NCBI GenBank assembly: GCA_026874595.1
Contig: CM049307.1
Span: forward strand, 25,204,362-25,268,361
Source: Sipunculus nudus
Lineage: Eukaryota > Annelida > Sipuncula > Golfingiida > Sipunculidae
Length of the DNA stretch: 64,000 nt
Reading direction: 5' to 3'
The notes beneath the pieces were generated by a model. That model saw nothing but the letters and a program-made list of their open reading frames with translations, was not told where the DNA came from and did not search any database. Each line of letters opens with the position of its first letter. The stretch's first letter is position 1. Positions 1 through 12,600 of the stretch are shown in pieces. The position numbers and the translations under genes were made by a program.

Positions 1-574
1 ATAAATAAGGGGCTGTGTTTAGAAGTGAGGGGATAGATATATTCCAGCGGACACAGAAGAGTGTAAGTCAGTTTGTAGACATTTTCCTATATTACGGCAG
101 TTATAGCTTTTCTTCGAATTTGTAACGGATTTTAATTAGTCTTCAGTTTTCCTTTGGGATCACTATCAGAACTTCACTTTTGGATTACAACAATTTGATT
201 TTGTGATTGAAATGGACTGTTATTCTCTGAGAAGATTTATGTACTGTTCATCTGGATTATATGCTTTAAAAGACTTTTTGTCGCTGTGACAGTGGTGGTA
301 TCAAGGTACTATACACTTTATTTATATACTTGTATTGATTTACTGTTGTACTGTTGTTATACTGTGTAATTGTACCGATTAAGTGTATTGTAATGTTAGG
401 ATTGTTTTAAGAATAAATTATAATTATTTGTTTAAAAAAACCCACTGACTTCTTTATTCATCCACCTAGACATTTCACGCTGCCTAGTGTTACAGAATGT
501 GAAATTTTTTATCTCCATTACAAAATTTATGTTAGTCACTACTACGTGAACTGTTGATATTTGGTTCCGTAACA
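1..574 (+). mobile_element. Partial LTR-like element (right part)
   Basis: This stretch matches 8,146-8,676 along its length and ends in the same GGTTCCGTAACA. It has an AATAAA signal (412-417) followed by the U5-like text CATTTCACGCTGCCTAGTG. The equivalent place in unit 2 (about 24,770) lacks it, so it is an insertion in unit 1. Its left end is outside the window. No gag or pol is visible, so it is a solo or partial LTR. The LTR class is inferred from structure (TATA-like box and poly(A) signal in the fuller copy at 7,903), not from protein. Confidence 0.6.
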
Positions 575-589
575 ATATATATATATACT

Positions 590-2120
590 CAGAATATAAA
601 ATATTCATTTAAAATACTCTTTCTCGTATCAATAAACATTAAGACTTGTAAACTTAAATACATCATCGCAGAATGCAGTGTCCACTGACATTATCATTCC
701 GCGTAATATTCCAAGGATATGGACCCCTGCCCTTCCCCTACCCTTTTTCAACCGCCGCAACCTAATTCAAATCACTTTTAAGAACTAGATCCATCCCTTA
801 CCTTTTACGGACATGAATACCTTTTTTAGGGTTTTCTCATATGTCTACTTGGTTTGGACCCCTTTAAAAAAATCCTGGATCCGCCCCTGTGATCGTATGT
901 TATATTCAGACTGAGGGTTTTATCAGAGGGAAATCAGGGCTCCAACATGAACATCGGCGGTTTATACCAGCTGTCGTGTTACCTTTAGTATTTAGATAGC
1001 AGAATCGGATCTGGGGTGGGGGGTTTAGTCCCATCCTTTTTTCAGACTTTTCAGTCAACGCAACCTTTTTTTAAGAGTTACGGTTCAAGACCACTTTTTG
1101 CGGCCCCCCCCCCTCCGGACTTGGGGACCTTTTTTTTAGGTTTTGCATTAGTCCTTCTGGGTTGGACCCCCTTTTCCTAAATCCTGGATCCACCCCCAGA
1201 TTGTATCTGTGGAAAGTTAGATGTCGCTATTCTGGTTATTATTAAACATTATAATAGCGAGGAACTTTCTTTCAGTCATCGCACTTTGCATCTCTCGCTG
1301 ACTTAACTGAGCAGATATAATCACCACCGATTGCGCATTTTTCTAATGGTGCTATATCGCAAACTATTCCCATTGCAGGTTCATTCGTGCATAAGTGAGT
1401 GTACTTTTTTTAATATTCCTTGATTATGTTCCTGAATCCGGAAACTAATCGATTCTTCACAGGCCCATTCCTAAAAAAACCCGGAAATATCACAAAAATC
1501 CAATCATGACTGCATGGTTGTTTTATTCATGTTTATATTTAAAGTTTGCATACTATGCAGGATATACCCAGTACAAAAAATAATGATCTCAAGACTCAAG
1601 TTGGAAAGTGTAGGAGAAGAGTATCAGTGTAATTTATATAAGCGCCCCCATAGTGGCAGATGTCATGCAAGCGGCCATGTTTGATCAAACGACAGGCTGT
1701 TTCTGAGTATTAAGGAGGTTTCAGACCCTAAAATATGAAAGTTATAACATTTGAGCCAACGATCGGAGTGTATGGATACCGATACCACTACAAGCGAAGA
1801 CAGTTCAGCTTGTATATGCTTGGATGAAAGCATACCCTCCTAGCGGAGTCAAAATATCGACGTTTGGGGATAATTGGTGGTTAATAGCCGGACCACTGTG
1901 ACCTGGCATGTCACGGGTACACACAGGTGGCACTTCGGGGTCAGGGAACTGAAATAGACATCCTTTGCAAGCACCGGGTTGTAAATTTCACTGTTTTCAC
2001 AGAATAAACGTGCGGCTGTCGGTACAAGACGTAGTTAATTTCACTTTTTGGTCCAGCTTACGTTACTTCACTGAACACCTGTGGGTCGATGACCACTTTA
2101 ATTCACGTATTTTCAATGCA
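590..2120. repeat. Left flank of unit 1: MITE-like repeats
   Basis: No gene is visible. About 600-1,760 is paralogous to 24,790-25,925 (the same order of words around ATTCCGCGTAATATTCC), which carries the tandem duplication past the esterase gene. Inside are two copies of a short element that ends in CCTGGATCC(G/A)CCCC (right ends near 889 and 1,198). About 1,885-2,045 is a fragment of the element also found at 14,850-14,990 (CATGCGGCTGTC(A/G)GTACAAGAC-like words). From 1,760 to 2,120 the two units do not align; unit 2 has about 4.8 kb there. Confidence 0.6.
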
Positions 2121-3606
2121 TGTATAATATTTGTTATATAGTGTTCGATTCCTAAAAGCGAACACGTTTTTAAGTTATAGCAATCCGAACTGTGACAACA
2201 TAAAATCAAGTTTGCTATCAGTAACGACACCCGACTTGCGACATTGTGTTCATGAATGCATGTCTTATGTTGTAAACAAACACACACACGAACGGGAAAG
2301 AACGCATACCCTACTCGCAGAGGCAAATTAATATCGAAAATATTTTGTTGACAAAAGGTCGTGTCACCTCGTCTCTATACGTAACCTCAATTCATAATCT
2401 CTCCTGGGATTTCGACTTCATGTACACCTCATTTCTATTAAATAAATCCAGTATATTCATGTATTTAATGACATAGACGGGGCGGATAAAGGGGCAACCC
2501 CTCCCTCTTCCACCTTAAATTTGTGAGAAAACATCATCATAATGCTGCCCCTGACTGTATCATTGTACGGTTATAGTTTCAATTTTAAAAGGTTCTACTG
2601 GATAGCCCCCCTCACACCCCACCCTCAGCTTTTTGGCCTACATAAAAACCAACCCACCAAATACGAAAAACCAGTTCTCAACTGCCCCTGATACTGTGTT
2701 CATCCGTACAAAATGCTTTATTACTCACCATCAATCAAAATATCAAGCAGTGTCTCCCGATACTGAAAATAGTTTGGTATTACACCCGGCAGTCTTTTAT
2801 CAGCAGCTTCAATCAAGTCGTCAGGCTCTGTTTGATATTAAGTGGAACGCTTTAGCTGCTATATGACATGAACTGAAATTATAATACATGACATCTTCGT
2901 ATACAGATCTGTTTGTGTTAGATGCTGCTTTGCTATTCAAGTGCTGGGTTGTAACTTTGCTTTTACTGATACCAGTATATGGTTTTATATATTACAGACA
3001 TAACATTGTTTGTCATTTATTTTTTGTAATTTCGTCTTAGAAAGGTCACTTTAGATTATATTTTCCCTGCGATTCACAATATAGTAGTTATTTACTCAAA
3101 ACAGACTTTGACGCATCTTCATTAAATTCATTTTTAATGTAACCTCAATATCTCACACGAATGTATGTCTGCAATATAAACCTATTGTATTGATTATTAA
3201 TTTTAAGGACCAAAGTGACTGTAATATCTGACAAGTTTAAGAAAGAAATTATTCCTTAAATACTATTAATTTTTTTGTATTTCGTATAGGCAGTATGTCT
3301 GCATTAGATGCGTATTTTAATAATTCATATATAAATTGGCATTTTGCATTTTGAGAAAATATGAGGGAGATATTATTATTCAAAAATGTTTTCATTCATT
3401 TATCTGAAAAGTACAACTTGCACCTGTTCAACAACTATTCTAGTGCACATGAAATAGACTTAATACATGTGCGTTTTCAACAGAACAAGCTCTTTGATAA
3501 TTTAAACTGTGTCTCATATAAGTTATATTAGAGTTTATGGCCAACATAAAACAACATTAATTTTCTACTTGGATAAGTCAACTTGATTTCTATTAGTATT
3601 TTGGCT
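2120..3606. other. 3' flank of CE-A, paralogous to unit 2
   Basis: Noncoding sequence downstream of CE-A. It aligns with 30,770-33,650 of unit 2 except for a roughly 1.5-kb insertion there, at the point matching about 2,968. The reading frames here are short and not conserved between the units. No RNA gene is seen. Confidence 0.6.
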
Positions 3607-6600
3607 TTACTTTACTTCTTGGCGAGCGCATTTCTTTAGATACCGAGCCATGGTGTTGAATAGCAACACTAATACAGAGATTAGACTTACAATGCTGGCT
3701 GCAGCTCTATGAATAGGAAAAAATACATTTAACACATACCGTAGAGGTCATACATTCCGACATGCTGATTTCGGGGCGCGATGCTATCATCGGCCATCAA
3801 GTTTATCCAGAAGTTGTAGCGTGACACCTGATCGGCCGTCTCTCCTTCAATGGATGATGGGTTCATAAAAGCAGACAGACGAGCAAACTGCCTGCTCTGT
3901 TCATTGTACTCGGGCCATGACACCGGGAATGGGCGGCCAACATTTGGATCCCTGCAAAATGATGTTTATAAAAAAAAGGTCATCATACTTTTATTAATAA
4001 GAAAACAGAAGAACATTTCTTTATTAGGTTAGTAGGTGTCACTAAAACTATGATGTATGTGCTGCTATCTGTTTACAAATGCTTAAAGGTCTTCCATATG
4101 CATGTAATCCTTACCGGGGCATTATCAAGTGTTCCATATCCTAAAAATATATGGCATTATTATGTGTTACTTGTTTACTTGTTAGTTTTTATTACTGAAC
4201 ACAGATTAGGATTATCAAGGTTAGGTATAAATGTGTGAATTATACATTATGGATAATATGGTTCTAAAAGTCGGAAGCCAATAAGCTTGAATAAAACTCA
4301 TGGTAATAAGAAGTATCCTCATTCAAGTAATATGTTGATTCATGAGGAACTACCGTAGTTCATTCTCTATCATGCCGATTCTTTTTCTCTGCATGTAAAA
4401 CGACTGCATCTCACCCGTTATACGCCATATTGTGGCAAATTGTCTGGAGCGTGTCGCGCATGCGCAGATCGACCGGGCTGTATTCTCCATTCAGTTCCAT
4501 CTGCCGAAGTTCACGTTGGAAAGTGGTTCCGATCCAGGAGAACACGTCATCAATGTGAGAACCATTCACCCAGTCGGGGTACATCTGGAAACTCTGCCGG
4601 TACCGGAAGTTGTAGGAATAGGTTTTCCCTTGTCCACCAAGAGAGCTTTAAAAAAACGTGTTTTAGAATAAAAGCCTTTGATTCACATACACGATATAAC
4701 TAATTTAAACGTACATGTAATTTGAGTTTTAACAGGTAAAAAAATAAGGTGAGCGGGCTCACATGGCGCTCTTTCTTCTTCGATTTCTCATTTACGGCAA
4801 GCTGCGATTCCCTAGTGTTATTGGGACAATCGTAAAAAGACGCTGGGAATAGTGATGTAGGACGACCGCACACACAACATGGCTCCCAGACAACCCATGC
4901 AACCGGAGTGTACTTTATGCAATAGGTGTAACTGTCTGCGACTGCCAACGGTATTTTTACCAACACACCTTTTACCCTGTATCCTACCTACGCAGTCGTG
5001 ATACCCTGTATTCTCTTAACCTAGCACTGCTAGCTTTAGCAGGTTGCTGGGTGTCACCGCCAAGCGGCTGGCAAAGAGCCAAGAATGTAAGCAGGCAAAG
5101 GAGATAGTGTTTGACATGTTTCTATCTCTTAGTTAGTGATATCTTATTGGTATTAATACATTTTAGGATATGTGACAGTCGCGTATGCAGCGTATAATAA
5201 TTTCATAGGAATTTGGTACGATTTCCTGCGATTTCGTACACTGCGATTTGCTACGACAAAATCTTACCATGGATGCTCACACACAGCGATTTCCTACAAT
5301 GTCGCACAAAATACGAAATAGGGCCGTGTGAGATGTGTTAAGGTTAAGGTAAAATGTGTGCGTAAAGCACATGAAAAAAACACGCTTCGCTTTAAGCCTA
5401 TTTTTATTAATAAAGGTAAAATATCGTTTTGTATATAAGTCAAGCAAAAAGATTTTATTATCTAAGAATATCTTTTTACCAATAAAATAATTACTGGATT
5501 GTAGTATTTAATTGTACAAAATTCTTATATTTCCAACCATTCTTGCACACTTTTCCCTTGATAGCATCACAGGTACACATAATACATATTACAGGTCATA
5601 GATTTACATGAATATGGGTAACTATTCCAGACTTTTCCGTACCTTTTACCGAATTTCAAAGTGGGAGACTAGAACTGTGATATGATTATGGAGAAAAGTT
5701 TGTCAGGTCGTGTTATGTGCAAAGTTTATTGCAAAAAAAAAAAATACAAAGTATAAAATGAACATGTTTCATATACATTTTGGCATTTTTATCTTTCCAA
5801 TCCTTTACTAGTCCTTTACAGACAAACAGAATTGTTTTAAGAAGAAAGACAGTTTACTTTCAGTGCCGTTAAGGGGTGATTTCTGTAACGTGAATTGTAT
5901 TACAAGAATGTCATACCTTGAATGCAAAGATGTCTCCAGGAAAGCAGGAGATGCGAAGATAAGGTCTGTGTGCGCCTGAGTAGCCGCCATAGCCCTGGTA
6001 ACTAGGTTGTCACTCGCCAGATCGGGATAACGTTGTTTTACTAGGTCCAGGGTATCATTTACAAAATCTCTGGAAATAAAATTAGCGAGATATCCACGAA
6101 AGAAGTCGTCCACTTCCTCTTTCGTCTCTGCATTCCCGTAATCGGTATTATTGGACCCAAAAAAGTTCAACAAAACAAAACCAGCGGAGTCATGATATGT
6201 TGTGCCCGCGATGATGTCATAAACCTTCGGAATACCTTGTCCGAAGCTGTCGGCGGGATGCTGGTGAACAAATGTCCCATCGATGACTGGGTTCCAGCGA
6301 GGAGACAACCCCTCGAGTACTGGTGCAGCCAGAGCACCAGCATCTAAGTCCTCTGCGTCTTCTTCCCGCAGACAGGCCACCATCGCAGGCGTGTTGTCAG
6401 TAGGGCAACCAAGCCAGTCGGCAAGTATTACCGCCATCTGCCGAGCTCTCTTATTGGTACCGACGAGGCCAGTTGCACCTCCACTCATGTAAATACCACG
6501 TTTAAAGAGGTCACGTGTTTGCCAAGACGCCAGGGTGTGACTCACCATCGCCCCGCCAGCTGATTGGCCAAATATGGTCACGCGGTTGGCGTCTCCTCCG

Positions 6601-9600
6601 AAACTTGCAATGTTTTCTTTAACCCAAGTCAAGGCAGCTCTGCCGTCCCAAAGCCCATAGTTCCCAGGAAGGTTATCATCCTCTGTACTTATCCAGCCGA
6701 TACTGCTGAGGCGATAGTTGAAGGTCACCACGATGACGTCAGCATTATGACCAAGTTCATACCCTGGGTACTGGGCTCCTGTTCCAAGTATGAATGCTCC
6801 ACCGTAGAAATAAACCATCACAGGTCGCGCAGGCCTGAAAAAAAAAACACAAGGTGCATTATAAATGCATGTATTTCAAATTCAGTTTGTAAATGTTAAA
6901 GACCTGTATATATGTTGCATGTTATTGGGATTCCTTAGTATGAACTCCGACGCTCACCGGTAGGTGAAAATACGCCACACAGCCCGGTATTTATCACAAA
7001 CATTTGGATGTATGGTGAAGGTATATCTAGTCGGCCTTTAAACTCCACTCATGGGAAAAAAAATCAGACAAAACACGCCATGTTATACTGATGAGTACCG
7101 CCAAGCGAAAACAGACCCTAGACGCACCGGCAGGGTATGTAAACTGTAGGGCTAAAATACTCCAGTACGTCTTTGTCCCTATTAGTATATGCTTATCCGG
7201 GATTCGAATTACCCTAACACTTCGGTCATGAAATACTACAGTAAGTGTTTGTCACTTTTGATATATGCTATACAGGAATACGGATAACCCTAACCCTTCG
7301 GGCATGAAATACTCCAGACAGTGTTTGTCACTATTAATATATGCTGTATCCGAGGAACGGGTAACCCTAACCCTTCAGGCATGAAATACTCCAGTGTTTG
7401 TCACTATTAATAAATGCTATATCAGGGATACAGGTTACCCTAATATTTCAATAAATCACGAAGAGACACATCGATAGAACCGACAACAGCGATGTAATCA
7501 TGAGAGAGAAGTGAACAGCAAATGCAGCTCTGTGACTATATATTATGTATATAATGATATAGAATTTCTGCGAGATATAATTTATTCTAGAATATTGCTT
7601 CAATAGTTGAAATAAAGACATTGGAATGAAATCTAGACAGTTATGATCCTGGAAGTGTTGAAGTTTCATCAGAATTAGAAATAATGCAAATCACAAAATA
7701 TAAATTATTGGAAAAAGTCCATGTTTTACAGACAAAGCATGTGAACAACCCCTAAATAAATGTACAACATTGTGTATGAATAGAAGATGCAGATTTTGTA
7801 AGAGAAGGGCGACAAAGGTTTGGAACAAGTGTTCATCAAAATTAAATGTTAATATATCGTTTGTGGTTATTTGAAAAAAAAAATCAATGAAATGAAGCAT
7901 ATTGTTACAGGTGCTCTTTTTATTGTGTGACACGGGCGTAACCCATGTTGTGACACCCTCGCCGGGCCGTTTGTTGCATTCTATGTTTGGTCCGTGCTGG
8001 CTGGACTCTCGTTTTCAAGCTGGGCTTGGGTTTTCTCGCCTGGTCGTGAGTCTTGTGTACACCATGGTGTGTCTCTGCGCGTGTTTACTGTGTTGTGCAA
8101 TATCTTATAGACTGTTCGAGAAGTGGAAAATTCTCGGCTTGGGATGTGAAGGTATATAAAGGGGCTGTGCCAGGCGGAGAGCAGCAGAGCAGATTCCAGC
8201 GGACGCAGAAGTGTGTGTCAGTTTCTAGGACCTTATGAAGAATGTGGCAATTATAGATTTTCTAAGACTTTCTCCTTGATTTTATGCATTTGGACTTCAG
8301 TTTACTTTCTGGATTTTTACAAGAGCTTTACACTGGACTGTCATTCCCCGAGAGTATACATTTAAAGAGCTTATCATTGTGACGGTGTTTGTATCCAGGT
8401 ACTGTGCACATTATTTTTCTGTGTGATTGTATTGAGTTGTTGTTATACCGCTGTTTTACTGTATACTTGTATTGATTTAGTATATTGTAATTTTAGGGTT
8501 GTTTTAAGAATAAATTATGGATATTTGTTAACAAAAAAACACTAAATTCTTTATTCATTCCCCTAGACATTTCACGCTGCCTAGTGTTACCGAATCTGAT
8601 TTTTTTCTTTTTATTTCCGTTACAAAATTTGTGTTCATCACGCATACGTGATCTGTTTATATTAGGTTCCGTAACAATATAATAAACTAGTCTATGATGT
8701 CTAGAATAAAATATTCACAGGTGATATGTCTATATTGAAGGGAAACAGTTTCTGTAATAAAAAAAAACTAAATACGTATTTCTCAAAGAAAGTGAGTAAT
8801 TGCAAGAACCACGGCGAAAAGTTATTTTTCTAACTTAGTTTTATCCTGTGAAAATGATAAATCCTTCCAAATGAAGGGAAAACACGTTTTTAGGAAACAT
8901 ATAGTTTTATATAGTTGTAAAGATCGACTGGTTAATAATGTGCAACAGCCAAAAAGCATTGGCATATGTATGCCAAATAAATTATATATTATGGCATATG
9001 TGACACAGAGTGAACACGTCACGTAGTTCTGTCTCATCCGCACACAAATATGGCGACAGGAATAAACGTCCAAGGAGCCCTAGAATGTGGCTCTTTTTAG
9101 TTTTGATTGATTTGGCTGTTGTATATCAAAATACATTTTTGATTAATTATTAGCGTGTTCTTGGTACATCTGTTGTGATTTCAGATCCCCTTGTGTAGTT
9201 AATCTGTGATATAAAATATATACTTTAGGAAACAAAGTATATCAAGTCGTAGCACCAGACAATCGACAAACAGCAGGTGATGCAAGCTGTTATTTTCGAT
9301 GTTTGCACGGCTGGTACAGCTGATACGCTTCAGTCAAAAGTCCCTTCGCAAATGTATTGTTATGTTAACAAGTCCCTCCAAAACGATATGTCTGCGTAGA
9401 ATCGAAACGCTGTTTGATCAGCCACGTGCATGAGGGCGGAGAAGTAGATTTGGCCGTGAGTTAAAGACTGCATGACACGTGCGGGCTCTCAGATGGGAAA
9501 TTGGCCATTGACTTCAAGGTGTCCAGTGAACTAACTGAAATTAATTACGTCTTGTACTGACAGCCGCATGATTTACTCTGAAATTTACTATCCGATGCCG

Positions 9601-12600
9601 GCAAAATCTGTTTGTTTCAGCCTCCTGACCAGGTTCCGTAACAATATATTATGCCAGAATTATGGCTATAATTAGTCAGTAACAAGCACTTGCTATCTCG
9701 CAGGTCTTTTTGGTACCGTGCACATTACGCTGTGCGGTCGCTAGTTAATATGGTCCGTAACACCTGCTACTGCGCAGGTCAATGTGTTACTCTGCGACTA
9801 TTAATTGCTTACACGCCTATTGCAAAGCTTGTTGCTGGCCTATCCGGGCAACCTATGGCCACAAAGACTTGCACTAAAACGAAAGCAGCAAAAGTTTCGA
9901 TCGCAATAGATAGCCTCTATGGGGTACTTGCTACCACGCAAATCTGATTTGCTACCGCACACATTGCGCATTGCAAACGCAGCTTAATATGGTCCATGGC
10001 TCTTGCTACCGTGCAAATCTGTTGTTTGCTACTTTACGACAGTTAATTGCCACCGCGCATATTGCTCTGAGTGGTCTTGTCCGAGCGACCTCTGGCAGGA
10101 AAGACTTGCACTTCGTCAACAGTAGCAGATTTTGCAAGCGCAAAGACATGCTCCCCATTGATAGCATGTGACAGCAACTTGCACCGCGCAGGTCTGTTTG
10201 GTACCGAGCACATTGCGCATTGCGATCGCAGCTTAATATGACCCATCGTATTAGCTACTGCGCAGATCTGTTTGCTACTTTGCGACAGTCAATTGCTCCC
10301 GCGCATACTTCTTTGAGTGGTCTTGTCCGAGCTACCTCTGGCAAGAAAGACTTGCACTACGTCAACAGTAGCAGATTTTGCGACCGCAAATTCATAGCCC
10401 CCATGATAGCAACGACAGCCACTTGCTAGCGCGCAGGTCTCACTTGCTACCGCGCACTTTGCACATATGAGCCTGTCTGTGCATAGCCCCCATGGGTAGC
10501 AATGACAGCCGTTTGCTACCGAGCAGGTCTGATTTGCTACCTCGCACTTTGCGCATATGAGCCGGTCTGTGTCAGATGGTAGCAAGTAAAGTGGCTGCTT
10601 GGTCATTGCGCGATGTGGCAAGCTATGCGCAAGGGTAGCAAATGCGACCGCTAATAGCTACCGCGCACTTTGCGCTCAATAGCCGTTGAGCGCATAATAG
10701 CAGCAAAATGAGTGGATGCTGAGTGCGCGTTGTGCCGGGCTATGCGCAGAGGTAGCAAAGAATCCCATTGAGTAGTCTGAGAAACCAACAGTTCCCCGCA
10801 TATATGCGGGGTATGGAGAAGAATAGAGTATACAAAGGCCAGTCTGAGATAATTTAAATCAATTATTAAAAAGCTCTTTGGAGCGAAACAAAACTAGTAT
10901 TCTTGTTAATTAGAAGAGTGCAAGATAACTAAAAACTGGTTGTTTCAGCTGACTAAGTCAATGACGGGAGAAAAAGGCGAAAGTGTCCAATATCTCACCC
11001 ATTGATGATTGATCTGACTGGCTCAGTGAATATTTCATTAGCTGCAGGGATATGGGAGAAGCCATCGATCAGGATATTATGAAATTGGACTAATTATCTG
11101 AAGGCTGTTATCCATTAGTTGCGAAGGGTAATTATACATACCTCTAACAAGTAGTTTAGATGCTCCACTTATATGATTGTTGAAAAAAGTCTATCGATGT
11201 ATAAATACCTATCATTATCTTGTGAATATGTCGTTCTTAGATTTCTCTGTTCTGGGCTGTTTTAAACGGCCCTACTTTTAATTGATAAAAAGGCCGGAAA
11301 GGACAAAGATACTGCCGGAATTGACAAAGATACTGTCAAATCTCCCGGCTTGTCGCTTATCTAAAACATTGTGGAGAAATATGTGGCTAAACGACTGCAA
11401 CAATATCTTCATACAACATGTTTGTTTTCAGTCAGCTTTTGGTAAGTTTCAGTCTACGGAGACAGCTTTGCTGAAAGTGCACAGAGACATCGCCGATGCA
11501 ATGGACATAAAGCTAAGATCTGTGTTAGTTATGCTAGCCCTATCTACTCCGTTTGATTTCAATAATTATCGGATGTTCTTTAAAAGACTCGAACATACAT
11601 TTGGCGTCACGCATAAGTCTTTAAAGTGCCCAATCACCTATACAGCATGTAAAGTTAAAACGAAAAATAGCTTTTTCCCTTTAAAATATATCTGTACCTG
11701 CCAATATATTGCCATAAAATCGTTTGATTACTCCTGTAAACGAGTCTTAAAAACAGTGAACCGGGCGCGATCGCGGGTGTAAACATAAACACCGTGCCAC
11801 AACACGTGCCAATCAGGAGTTGCCCTGACTTAGCTAAAAAATGTAATACATGTTGCCGCTGGCTGAAACACTGCGTGTTGCCTCTCTTTATCGGACCTCT
11901 GGTCACGCGGCCTTGTTATGGTAAACAGACTGTGCAGTGCTTTAACAATTTGTTTAACAATCGTATGCGAGGGAATGAGACTGTGCGCTGGAATGGTTTT
12001 GCTCGAAAACTGTTGTATAAAGCAAAACTGAACTGATAGTGTGAAAGAATAGGTATAATATTACTCCTGATTATGTCCCTTTAGGATGAATAAATTCATA
12101 TTTCCATGACAGACGTCAGTGTGTGAAAAATAAAGCAGCAGTTAACATCTGTAGATAAACTTCATAATTTTGGTGTGCCACAAAGATCGGCCATTGGGCC
12201 GATAATCTATTGTATGATTACCAGTGGATGAAAGTCAAACGGCACAAGATTAATTAACACTGATACGCTGACGACACGTATATTTGTATAAAAACATGCA
12301 ATTGCCCGGATCAGGGTAATTTCAAGACAGAATGGAATTTCACTGAAATTTCTAACGTGTTGCGAATTATTTTTAAAAACAAGAACAGAAAGAGAAACAC
12401 ATAAAGGACCAATATTATAAGAAGAAACATAACTTTCATCTAACTTCGCTGACAGAAGCGTAGGTCAATTGAATGCATACATCGTACCTTTCTTCGACCC
12501 CACCGGGCACCCAAATGTTCAGGTAGAGACAGTCTTCACTTGTTTCGTTGGATATATCAGTGTAGAATGCGGCTGCAACATGCACACAGTGTGCAGAAAA

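Noticed and set aside
6283-6899. Plus-strand open frames opposite the esterase central exon (also 36,697-37,310)
   Set aside because: Antisense shadows of a strongly supported coding exon.
7220-7450. TAACCCTAACCC words resembling telomere repeats
   Set aside because: They are part of a 76-bp intronic tandem unit and do not form a hexamer array.
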